Of a stretch of DNA of 9,611 bases, positions 1 to 7,079 are shown piece by piece. Both the position numbers and the translations under genes were made by a program. The DNA comes from Nitrospira sp. (GTDB lineage: Bacteria > Nitrospirota > Nitrospiria > Nitrospirales > Nitrospiraceae). Each line of letters starts with the position of its first letter. The first letter of the stretch is position 1. The notes under the pieces were generated by a model that saw only the letters and a list, made by a program, of their open reading frames with translations, was not told the DNA's origin and searched no databases. The stretch lies in NCBI GenBank assembly GCA_020697375.1, contig JAJFBJ010000116.1, forward strand, positions 1 to 9,611, in the 5' to 3' direction.

Positions 1-679
1 CCTCCCGTCGGCGCGATCGCAGATTCTCGCGGATCCGATCGAAGATCACCACCGTGTCCGTCAGCGAATATCCCGCCAACGTCAGCAAGGCTGTCACCAC
101 CAGTAGAGTAATCTCTTTGTCCAGAAGATAAAATACCCCCAGCACGGCCAGCACGTCGTGAAACGTGGCTAGGGCCGCCGCAACGCCGAAGCGCAACTCA
201 AATCGCGCCGCAATGTAAATGACGATCCCGACAAACGAGATCAGGACCGCGATCAGGGCATCTTCCTGAAGCTTTTTCCCGATGGTCGGACCGATTTCCA
301 TGCTCGAATCGACTACGAACTTGTTGTCGGGGAATTCTCTGCTGAATACGCCCATAACCCGTTCGGCGGTCTTCTCTTCGATTGTCGTAGAGGCTTTTAC
401 GCGAATGAGTAACTTATTGTCCTGTGTAAACTCCTGCAATTCCGCAGACCCAAGGCCATTGGATTCCAGCGCATGCCTGGCTTCATCGATTTTGATGGCC
501 TGCTCGAATTTCAACTGCACCGCCGTGCCGCCGGCGAAATCGATTCCTAAATTCGCCGCTCCGCGCGCAATTTGAATCACCGCAATGATGCCTAGCAGGG
601 CGAGGATGCCAGAGATGGCAAACGAGATGAACCTCTTTCCCATAAAATCAATATTCGTCTTCCCCAGAATCTCGAACAT
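1..679 (-). CDS. secF: Protein translocase subunit SecF (C-terminus cut by window edge)
   Basis: SecF pairs with SecD in the inner membrane and uses the proton-motive force to help the SecYEG channel complete protein export. The visible 226 residues start at ATG 679 and run off the left edge without a stop. They show a first membrane segment (about residues 16-37), the family motif GIDFAGGT (45-52) at the start of the periplasmic domain, then three more membrane segments (about 141-158, 165-184 and 189-210). The last leads into GYSLTDTVVIFDRIREN (203-219), the conserved RND-type signature whose Asp is linked to proton movement. About 80-100 residues, including the last membrane segments, should lie outside the window. 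The start is supported by a strong GGAAGGAG ribosome binding site a few bases upstream and a 12-base gap after the secD stop. Translation is probably coupled to secD. Confidence 0.96.
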   Translation of the reverse strand, partial: MFEILGKTNIDFMGKRFISFAISGILALLGIIAVIQIARGAANLGIDFAGGTAVQLKFEQAIKIDEARHALESNGLGSAELQEFTQDNKLLIRVKASTTIEEKTAERVMGVFSREFPDNKFVVDSSMEIGPTIGKKLQEDALIAVLISFVGIVIYIAARFELRFGVAAALATFHDVLAVLGVFYLLDKEITLLVVTALLTLAGYSLTDTVVIFDRIRENLRSRRRE

Positions 680-691
680 GCCGGCTCCTTC

Positions 692-2341
692 CTAGATACT
701 GAGCTGCTCAATTTTTCTGCGCTGATTCAGCAGATCAAACACCACCTTGGTTCCGCCCAGCGCCGTGAAGAGATTGATCGCGATGCCGAGACAGAGCGTG
801 ACGGCAAAGCCTTTGATCGGACCGGTTCCAAACAGAAAAAGCGCGAATCCGGTGATCAAGGTCGTGACGTGCGAGTCCACGATGGTCAGCAACGCCTTGT
901 CATATCCAGCATCGACCGCCAGACGAACCGGCTTGCCCTGCCGCAATTCTTCACGGATGCGCTCAAAAATGAGGACATTGGAGTCCACGCCCATGCCGAT
1001 CGTCAGAATGATGCCGGCAATGCCAGGCAAGGTCAGCGTCGCATTCAACGCCGCGAGCGATCCGATCAGACAGATGAGGTTCAACATCAGCGCGAAATTC
1101 GCGATGACTCCCGACAACCGGTAATAGGTCGCCATGAACACGACTACGAACAACCCCGCAAAGAGGGTCGCCTTCACCCCTTTTTCAATCGAATCCCGCC
1201 CGAGCGACGGACCCACGGTCAGATCCTGGATGATCTTGAGGGGCGCAGGCAAGGCGCCCGCCCGAAGCACGATCGCTAAGTTGTTCGCCTCCTCCATCGA
1301 GAACGTTCCGCTGATCTGGGCTCGTCCTCCGCTGATGCGCTCTTGAATGACGGGCGCCGAATAGATATTGTTGTCGAGCACGATCGCCATACGCTTCTTG
1401 ACGTTTTCGCCCGTAATCCGGTCAAATTCCCTCGCCCCCTTCGCATCAAACTCCACCGACACATAGGGCTCGTTAAATTGCCCGATTGCCACCCGCGCAT
1501 CGCTCAACACATCCCCTGCCAACATCACCCGCTTCTTGACCAGATAGGGCGCGAGCCATTCCTGTCCGCTTTCCTTTTCCACGATCCGTTCGAACAAAAT
1601 CTGATCGCCTTCCGGCACCTTCCCTTCGACCTGCTTCAGAAATGCCGCTTCGCGTTCTTTTCCCTTCTGCACTCGCCCCGGAAGATCCAATTTGAGTTGA
1701 TTCTCTTCGTCCAGCAATTTGAATTCGAGGAGCGCCGTTTGCTTGATGAGGTCCTTCGCCAGCTTGGCATCCTTGATCCCGGGCAGTTGCACCACTACTT
1801 GATTCAAACCCTGGCGTTGAATCAGCGGCTCCGCGACACCGAACTGGTCGATGCGGTTCCGAATGGTCTCAAGAGCCTGGTTGATAGCGGAATCCTTGAT
1901 GCGCTTGCTCTCCGTTTCCCGCAATTCCCACACGACCTGATTGCCGGACCCGGCCGACTCCATCTCCACATAGGCCGGGAAATCATCCAGCACCTTCTGA
2001 ACTTGCGCCTTCAATTCGGAATTTTGAAACCCGATCGTGAGCTGCGAGGGCCCGGTGCGCTTGACCGACTCTACAGGGATTTTCTTTTCAATGAGCAAAT
2101 CCTGAAGTCCGGCCGCCGTCCTGTCCACCGAGATCTCCACCGCCCGGTCCTCCTCCACCTCTAGTACCAAGTGAATCCCGCCTTGCAGATCCAACCCCAG
2201 GGTAATCCCCTTGTCGGGCAGGACTTCCCGGATCCACCGCGGTAGCTCCTTGTAAAGAGGTTGATAGGAGGGCAGGAAAAAGATAATCGAGGCGACCACC
2301 ATCGCCACCAAGGCCAACAACCGTCCACCGACTTTTTTCAT
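692..2341 (-). CDS. secD: Protein translocase subunit SecD
   Basis: SecD is the large subunit of the SecDF complex, an inner-membrane RND-type motor that acts on the periplasmic side of the Sec translocon. From ATG 2341 it has 549 residues, within the usual range for the family. It opens with a basic MKK and one membrane segment, followed by the family motif GLDLQGG (about residues 49-55) and the large periplasmic region. The C-terminal third holds five membrane segments, including GMGVDSNVLIFERIREEL (about 449-466) with its conserved Asp at 453. An in-frame TTG at 2380 would add 13 residues and overlap the yajC stop by 4 bases. I prefer ATG 2341 because the shorter protein starts with a normal basic residue plus membrane N-terminus; an AAGGA lies 11 bases upstream. 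It sits between yajC and secF, the classic order. Confidence 0.97.
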   Translation of the reverse strand: MKKVGGRLLALVAMVVASIIFFLPSYQPLYKELPRWIREVLPDKGITLGLDLQGGIHLVLEVEEDRAVEISVDRTAAGLQDLLIEKKIPVESVKRTGPSQLTIGFQNSELKAQVQKVLDDFPAYVEMESAGSGNQVVWELRETESKRIKDSAINQALETIRNRIDQFGVAEPLIQRQGLNQVVVQLPGIKDAKLAKDLIKQTALLEFKLLDEENQLKLDLPGRVQKGKEREAAFLKQVEGKVPEGDQILFERIVEKESGQEWLAPYLVKKRVMLAGDVLSDARVAIGQFNEPYVSVEFDAKGAREFDRITGENVKKRMAIVLDNNIYSAPVIQERISGGRAQISGTFSMEEANNLAIVLRAGALPAPLKIIQDLTVGPSLGRDSIEKGVKATLFAGLFVVVFMATYYRLSGVIANFALMLNLICLIGSLAALNATLTLPGIAGIILTIGMGVDSNVLIFERIREELRQGKPVRLAVDAGYDKALLTIVDSHVTTLITGFALFLFGTGPIKGFAVTLCLGIAINLFTALGGTKVVFDLLNQRRKIEQLSI

Positions 2342-2376
2342 ACGTGTGCCAATCCTTCCCGTCTCCGTCGCGTGCG

Positions 2377-2697
2377 TCAATCTTCTTCGTCACCGCGCAG
2401 CCGAGCAATCTGCTCCTTTTGGATTTTGATTTTCGTCGTGTCCGCTATTTGGAGCGTCACGGTGTCTTTCCCCATGTTCGTGACGGTGCCCCAAATCCCA
2501 GACGCCGTGACCACCTTGTCGCCCTTCTTTAAGGACGCCGTCATCGCTTTCAATTGTTTCTGACGCTTCTGCTGCGGCAGAATCAACATGAAATAGAAAA
2601 TGACGAAGATCAGGACGAACGGCACCAATGATAGAAGGCCGCCTCCCGCTCCCGCGTTGCCGGATGTTCCCTCCGCCCATGCCACTGAGTCCCACAT
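2377..2697 (-). CDS. yajC: Sec translocon accessory protein YajC
   Basis: YajC is a small inner-membrane protein that co-purifies with SecD and SecF; its exact role in export is still unclear. The 106-residue product has a short N-terminal stretch rich in Gly and Ala, one membrane helix (about residues 21-42, LVPFVLIFVIFYFMLIL), then PQQKRQKQ at the cytoplasmic border. The soluble tail contains the conserved pattern LKKGDKVVTASGIWGTV. The length matches the family (about 90-120 residues). The start at ATG 2697 has a GGCGGGGGA ribosome binding site four bases upstream and lies 23 bases after the tgt stop. The stop at 2377-2379 lies 35 bases ahead of the chosen secD ATG. The tail is strongly acidic at the very end (GDEED). 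Confidence 0.96.
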   Translation of the reverse strand: MWDSVAWAEGTSGNAGAGGGLLSLVPFVLIFVIFYFMLILPQQKRQKQLKAMTASLKKGDKVVTASGIWGTVTNMGKDTVTLQIADTTKIKIQKEQIARLRGDEED

Positions 2698-2720
2698 AAT
2701 GTCCCCCGCCTATTCCGCCG

Positions 2721-3878
2721 TTAAGCAATGTTCGTATTCTGAATATCCGACCGGCACTGACCGGCCGATCGCGCAATGATGTAAGTCCGGTGAAACTCAC
2801 GGCGGAATTCCTGAAACGTTCCGCCGCGCAGGGCGCGCCGAATGTTCTGCATCAATTGCGCAAAAAACCATAAATTATGAATCGTGTTCAAACGTGCGCC
2901 CAACATTTCTTTCACTCCGAACAAGTGATGCAGATACGCCCTCGTGTATCGCGTGCAGACCGGGCACCGGCAAGCAGGATCGATGGGCTGCTCGTCCCGC
3001 GCGTAGCGGGCCTGTTTGATCACGACCCGTCCGAAGGAGGTAAACAACCATCCTGTGCGGCCGTGGCGCGATGGCACCACGCAGTCGAAGAGATCGATCC
3101 CTCGCGCCACGCCTTCGACGAGGTCTTCGGGCATACCGACCCCCATTAAATAGCGCGGCTTGTCCGATGGTAGCTCGGGGACGGTCACATCCAACATGGC
3201 ATACATGTCGGCCTTGTCCTCGCCCACCGACAACCCGCCCACGGCGTATCCATCGAATCCAACCGACACCAGATCGCGCGCAGATTCTACCCGCAATAGC
3301 GGATCCAATCCGCCCTGGACGATGCCAAATAAGGACTGATCGGTCCGCCGTTTGGCTTGCGCGCAACGCCTCGCCCACAGCGAAGTCCGCTTGGCGGCGT
3401 CACACACCTGGTTCGGTGACGAGGGCAGCGCGACAACGTGGTCGAATGCCATGATAATATCCGCACCCAAGGCCTCCTGAATTTCAATGGCCGTTTCCGG
3501 ACTGATAAACCGTGATGATCCATCGATATGCGATTGGAAGGTTACGCCTTCGTCCGTTACCTTGCAGAACTTGGCCAAGCTGAAAACCTGGAATCCGCCG
3601 CTATCGGTGAGAATTGCGCCTGGCCAGGCCGTGAATCCATGCACACCACCCAGCTCCTCTACGACTCTATGACCGGGACGCAGGTACAGATGGTAGGCAT
3701 TGTTCAGTATGAGCCCATAGCCCATCTTCAGTAATTCGTCGCCATCGACACTTCGAACATTCCCCAAGGATCCCACCGGCATGAAGGCCGGCGTGGCAAT
3801 TTCACCGCGCCCGGTGGTCAAAACGCCCACACGCGCGCGGCTGGCGGGTTCTTCATGTGTGATGCGGAACGATAACAT
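2721..3878 (-). CDS. tgt: Queuine/preQ1 tRNA-guanine transglycosylase
   Basis: Bacterial Tgt swaps guanine 34 in the anticodon wobble position of tRNAs for Asp, Asn, His and Tyr for the queuosine precursor preQ1. The 385-residue protein has the normal length (E. coli about 375). Visible active-site elements are TDSGGFQVF with Asp92 (general base), Asp146 in MAFD (base recognition), GIVQGG (185-190), YAVGGLSVGE (211-220), and FDCVVPSRHGRTG with the likely nucleophile Asp265. The zinc site is complete: Cys303, Cys305 and Cys308 in CRCPVC, plus His334. The HGRTG form after the nucleophile resembles the Zymomonas-type loop rather than the E. coli NARNG. The start ATG 3878 lies 13 bases after the argS stop with only a weak ribosome binding site, suggesting coupling to argS. 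No queA is adjacent, unlike in E. coli. Confidence 0.97.
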   Translation of the reverse strand: MLSFRITHEEPASRARVGVLTTGRGEIATPAFMPVGSLGNVRSVDGDELLKMGYGLILNNAYHLYLRPGHRVVEELGGVHGFTAWPGAILTDSGGFQVFSLAKFCKVTDEGVTFQSHIDGSSRFISPETAIEIQEALGADIIMAFDHVVALPSSPNQVCDAAKRTSLWARRCAQAKRRTDQSLFGIVQGGLDPLLRVESARDLVSVGFDGYAVGGLSVGEDKADMYAMLDVTVPELPSDKPRYLMGVGMPEDLVEGVARGIDLFDCVVPSRHGRTGWLFTSFGRVVIKQARYARDEQPIDPACRCPVCTRYTRAYLHHLFGVKEMLGARLNTIHNLWFFAQLMQNIRRALRGGTFQEFRREFHRTYIIARSAGQCRSDIQNTNIA

Positions 3879-3891
3879 TCGATCGGCGGTC

Positions 3892-5646
3892 CTACATCTG
3901 CTCGGGCGCTGAGACGCCCAGCACGTTCAATCCGTTTCGGACCACCTGCTGCACGCTCCACATCAGCGCCAATCGCGCGCCCGTCAGACCGGGCCTCAAC
4001 AGCTCAGACTGCCGGCTCGTGGAAGTTTCTAATTCGGGCGGCGGTGCGGCGGCGGCTTCACTGCCGGGCCCGGGAGGCAAAATCCGGTGTTTGTTGTAAA
4101 AGGGGTGCAGCATGCCGGCCAGTTCACGGAGATAGTAGGCCATTCGGTGAGGCTCAAGTTCCACTGCGCTTGACTGCAACACCACGGGAAACGTCGACAG
4201 CTTTCGTATAAGGGAGAGCTCATCCGGATCTTGCAACAGATCGATATCTGCCTGACTGGGAAGCGAACAATCGATACCCCGCGAAGCCGCCACACGGCGC
4301 AGGCTGGCGATCCGTGCATGCGCATATTGAACGTAGTACACGGGGTTTTCCTGCGATTGCTGCTTGGCCAGTTCCAAATCGAAATCCAGGTGTGTGTTGG
4401 AGTCGCGCATCAAAAAGAAAAATTTGGCGGCATCCGCACCGACCTCGTCCATGACTTCGCGAAGCGTGATGAACTCTCCGGCTCGCTTGGACATCTCAAC
4501 CTTTTGGCCCCCGCGCAGGAGATTGACCATTTGGACCAGGACGACTCTCAGCCGTTCTTTCGGATAGCCGTAGGCTTGGACAACCGCCTCCATCCGTGGA
4601 ATATATCCATGATGATCGGCACCCCATACGTCGACCAGCAGGTCATAGCCGCGCCGTAGCTTATCTCGATGGTAAGCGATGTCGGAGGCGAGGTAGGTAT
4701 AGTCCCCTTCCTGTTTGCGGACGACCCGGTCTTTCTCATCACCGAACGCAGATGAACGGAACCACTGCGCCCCGTCTTGGTCGAACAAGAGGTCCCGAGC
4801 CTTGAGCTCGCCCAAAACCTGTTCCACGACGCCCGAAGACAACAATGAGGCTTCACTGAACCAGGACTCGAAAGCAATTCCGAACGCTTCCAGATCCTGC
4901 CGGATGAGAGCCAGTAATTCCCGATACGCGAACTCCTTGCTCCGTTGTTCTGCCTCCACCATAGGAAGCGAGAGCAGGGCCTCTCCGCTCTCCGCCTTCA
5001 CTCGGGCGGCGACCGCACCAATATACTCGCCTTGATAGCCATCCTCCGGAAAGGTCACCGTCCGTCCGCAGGACTCCAGATAACGCGCCAGAACGGAGGT
5101 ACCCAGCAGCTTCATCTGTCGACCGGCATCGTTAATGTAGTATTCGCTGACCACCTCATGTCCAGTAGCCTTCAAAAGACGAACCAATGCTTGTCCCACA
5201 GCGGCACCACGCCCATGCCCCACATGCAACGGACCGGTCGGGTTCGCGCTGACGTATTCCACCAAAACCCGACGCCCTTTCCCTACCTGGCTATGTCCAT
5301 ACCTCGCACCCTGAGCCTCAATGTCACGCAACACTTCCAGCCAGAGCTGCCGCTTGACTGTCAGGTTGAGAAACCCTGGCCGCGCGATTTCGACACGATC
5401 GAATAGCGCTTCTCGCTGTTCGATGTGATCGATGATGATCTGAGCGATTTCGAAGGGTGGTCGGCGTTCAGACGCGGACAAGGACATGGCTACGGTGGAA
5501 GACACATCACCCCACTCGGGGCGCTTTGGGGCCTCGAGGTTCACAACAGGTATCCGTTCGAGCTTGAGAAGTCCTCGTTGCTGCGCCAACCGCAGCGCTC
5601 CGACCAACGCCTCACTGACCTGATCTTGCACGACACCCTGAGTCAC
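3892..5646 (-). CDS. argS: Arginyl-tRNA synthetase
   Basis: This class I synthetase attaches arginine to tRNA-Arg in the cytoplasm. I place the start at GTG 5646 (584 residues; E. coli has 577), with AGAGGG six bases upstream. The frame is open to 5811, but the 55 extra residues show no family similarity and cover the candidate promoter and IS debris. Domain order: N-terminal additional domain (about 1-110), the catalytic core with the HIGH-type motif HVGH (141-144) in a conserved SANPTGPLHVGHGRG block, the second signature as EMSKRAG (384-390), where the usual first Lys is Glu, and a C-terminal DALR anticodon-binding domain ending in GLNVLGVSAPEQM. An alanine/proline-rich stretch of about 25-30 residues interrupts the DALR domain between FYNKHRIL and ARLAL. 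First gene of the argS-tgt-yajC-secDF cluster. Confidence 0.96.
   Translation of the reverse strand: MTQGVVQDQVSEALVGALRLAQQRGLLKLERIPVVNLEAPKRPEWGDVSSTVAMSLSASERRPPFEIAQIIIDHIEQREALFDRVEIARPGFLNLTVKRQLWLEVLRDIEAQGARYGHSQVGKGRRVLVEYVSANPTGPLHVGHGRGAAVGQALVRLLKATGHEVVSEYYINDAGRQMKLLGTSVLARYLESCGRTVTFPEDGYQGEYIGAVAARVKAESGEALLSLPMVEAEQRSKEFAYRELLALIRQDLEAFGIAFESWFSEASLLSSGVVEQVLGELKARDLLFDQDGAQWFRSSAFGDEKDRVVRKQEGDYTYLASDIAYHRDKLRRGYDLLVDVWGADHHGYIPRMEAVVQAYGYPKERLRVVLVQMVNLLRGGQKVEMSKRAGEFITLREVMDEVGADAAKFFFLMRDSNTHLDFDLELAKQQSQENPVYYVQYAHARIASLRRVAASRGIDCSLPSQADIDLLQDPDELSLIRKLSTFPVVLQSSAVELEPHRMAYYLRELAGMLHPFYNKHRILPPGPGSEAAAAPPPELETSTSRQSELLRPGLTGARLALMWSVQQVVRNGLNVLGVSAPEQM
3997..4077 (-). 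other. Alanine/proline-rich insertion in the ArgS anticodon-binding domain
   Basis: This segment encodes roughly 27 residues starting PPGPGSEAAAAPPPELE and then rich in Ser and Thr. It lies between the DALR-domain helix ending FYNKHRIL and the C-terminal helix ARLAL. In E. coli ArgS, as I recall it, the same connection is only about 12-15 residues. It is GC-rich, built from repeated GCG/GCC/CCG codons. It is probably a flexible surface loop; no function can be read from it. Confidence 0.6.
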
Positions 5647-5692
5647 AGAAGACCCTCTAAGTCTGCGTGGAAACAGCGAAAAATAATCTCGC

Positions 5693-5721
5693 AATCTAAC
5701 ATACCGGGATGTGGGAGACAA
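5693..5721 (-). promoter_or_regulatory. Candidate sigma70 promoter for argS
   Basis: On the minus strand a TTGTCT box (5721-5716, four of six matches to TTGACA) is followed after exactly 17 bases by TAGATT (5698-5693, four of six matches to TATAAT). Transcription would begin near 5686, leaving a leader of about 40 bases before the GTG start of argS. The -35 box lies inside the inverted repeat at 5711-5743. Judged by eye only. Confidence 0.45.
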
Positions 5722-5743
5722 GATCGTGAACTTGTCTACCCAC
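5711..5743. repeat. 33-base inverted repeat overlapping the argS -35 region
   Basis: The left arm GTGGGAGACAAG (5711-5722) is the reverse complement of the right arm CTTGTCTACCCAC (5731-5743), apart from a single extra A at 5738. The 8-base spacer is ATCGTGAA. A further T-A pair (5710/5744) extends the stem to 13 pairs. No run of T follows on either strand, so it does not look like an intrinsic terminator. It covers the candidate argS -35 box, which would fit an operator. It also lies just beyond the end of an IS3 remnant, so it could be leftover IS or insertion-site DNA. Confidence 0.6.
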
Positions 5744-5815
5744 AAACTTCCCAAGGAGACACTACAATGGTGTCCGGTATGCAAAGTGGCGTTGGTCCCA
5801 TAGCGAGACAATCCT

Positions 5816-6229
5816 TTAAGCAGAGCAGACGGCTTCTTCGGCGGTTAGTAAGACCCGACGTTGTGCCACAAGTTCCTCGTGATCCGGGGCCGAGCATGCT
5901 GTGTGGCCGGCGGTTATCGTGTACAGTCCATGTCTCGATGGTGACTCGAGCGTCATCGGGCGACAGGAACTGATGCACCTCCAATACCCCACCTCCCGGG
6001 CGTCCGTTACACGATTCAATGAACTGGTTCTTCACGCTTACGCGGCCGAATGAAGTCGAGTTCGAAGTCTCGGAGAGAGCCTCACTCTTGAGCGCTCAAT
6101 TGGAATTTCCGTCCGTGATCCAGCCCAGTTCCGGCCCTTCGCCAAGTGTCTGATAAGAGCTTGGCCAACCGTCTTACCCGACGCGACTGGTAATTCATCA
6201 ACTAGACCTTCGCGTCCAATAACATCCAC
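5816..6229 (-). pseudogene. Decayed IS3-family transposase (OrfB, C-terminal part), first remnant
   Basis: Pieces of an IS3-type DDE integrase follow one another in order but in different frames. They are VIGREGLVDELPVASGKT (about 6222-6170), then DHGRKFQ, covering the second catalytic Asp, and LRDFELDFIRPRKRE after an in-frame TGA (about 6140-6025). Next comes KNQFIESCNGR with the catalytic Glu, then HQFLSPDDARVTIETW and NRRPHSMLG (about 6032-5890). A last piece, ELVAQRRVLLTAEEA, lies in yet another frame (about 5880-5825). At least three frame changes and one stop make it non-functional. The motif NAFIESFNGRLRDEC...RPHSSLG typical of IS407-like members is the likely ancestor. The N-terminal third and OrfA are missing or unrecognisable. 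It ends about 100 bases upstream of the candidate argS promoter. Confidence 0.82.
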
Positions 6230-6286
6230 AAATATCCGATCTGAGGCCGGGAGAGAGGTTGCAGCTCCTTTTGGAAAGGTCCGCTT

Positions 6287-6899
6287 ATGTTCTCTTTGAA
6301 ATTGAAACCGTCTCTACGGCAAGCCCTTCGAGGATCGAGGGGGTGGCCTCAAGACCCGTCGCGGACGGATCGGCTTCGGCAGTGGATCCAGCAGCATACC
6401 ATGTTCAGCTATCGGCGACTCTGGCTGCTCCTGCGATGTCAGGGGGCTGATCATCAATCGCAAAGCGGTCTATCGCGTGCTCAAACAAAAGCGGTGGTTG
6501 GTGCATCAACGGTCCTGCCATCCACGCCCTCGCGTACGTGGATGGGTGAGCCGGGCAAGTCGGAGCAATGAACGATGGGCGATGGATGTGACGCCTATCC
6601 CGTGTGGTCAAGACGGATAGGCGCATCTGGCCGTGGTGAGCGACTGTCATGGTCACGAAGTGATCGTCTACTGCAGCAGGATTTCATTACGCCCTATACC
6701 CCGGAACAAAACCGGATGATCGAACGGTCCTTTCGGAGTCTCAAAGAAGAGTGCCCGGCAGCGAACGTTCCAGACGTTCGAGAAAGCACGGCGGATCATT
6801 CGAGACTGGGTGCAGTGGTGTAACCAGGAGCGTCCGCATCAGGCACTGGGGATCGAAGCCCTGCAATAGCGGGCCCAATAATCAACCGAGGTGGCTTAA
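6287..6899 (+). pseudogene. Decayed IS3-family transposase (OrfB) with internal deletion, second remnant
   Basis: This is a different IS3 subtype from the neighbour and lies on the opposite strand. In order one reads LRQWIQQHTMFSYRRLWLLL (to about 6440), then after a frameshift INRKAVYRVLKQKRW and RSNERWAMDVTPIPCGQDG with the first catalytic Asp. An in-frame TAG follows at 6618-6620, then AHLAVVSDCHGHEVI. Near 6661-6670 the reading jumps directly to LQQDFITPYTPEQNRMIER, which carries the catalytic Glu. About 60-70 residues expected between them, including the second Asp, are gone. A further frameshift near 6755 leads to QRTFQTFEKARRIIRDW and ERPHQALG. Two more stops (6867-6869 and near 6879) precede the natural-looking end STEVA at TAA 6897-6899. 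It is clearly inactive. Confidence 0.88.
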
Positions 6900-7079
6900 T
6901 GCAAGGGAGCGCCACACGACTGCACATGATCCATGTAGCCGAGAGTTTTGGCCAGTGCTGTTGCACATGTGCGCCAAGATTCCAGAATGTCGTGACTGGT
7001 TCTAGTTCCAGCTGACTCACAAAATCGTCCCTATGGAAAACATTGACCTCCTCTCTCAAAAGTCGGCGCAATCGCACGA
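6900..7079. other. Intergenic stretch with no recognisable feature
   Basis: This is the space between the second IS3 remnant and the end of the glycosyltransferase gene. I see no coding signal, no terminator-like hairpin with a T run, and no clear IS end. A 93-codon minus-strand frame crosses it, but that frame also runs through the transposase remnant on the opposite strand and matches no family I know. Confidence 0.5.

Noticed and set aside
1343..2164. A 273-codon open frame on the plus strand
   Set aside because: It lies wholly antisense to secD, whose protein is clearly conserved; the long frame follows from GC-rich codon use and has no recognisable domain.
2877..3454. Open frames on both strands inside tgt
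   Set aside because: They overlap the conserved catalytic and zinc-binding parts of Tgt and are by-products of its codon pattern.
5711..5743. Intrinsic terminator interpretation of the inverted repeat
   Set aside because: Neither strand has a T run after the stem.
5647..5811. Upstream extension of the argS frame by 55 codons
   Set aside because: The extra residues show no synthetase similarity, cover the promoter candidate and inverted repeat, and a GTG with a ribosome binding site at 5646 gives the normal protein length.
5425..5973. A 182-codon plus-strand open frame
   Set aside because: It runs antisense through the argS start, the promoter region and the IS3 remnant, and resembles nothing known.
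6796..7077. A 93-codon minus-strand frame just after the glycosyltransferase stop
   Set aside because: Half of it is antisense to the plus-strand transposase remnant, it has no good ribosome binding site, and its translation matches no family I recognise.
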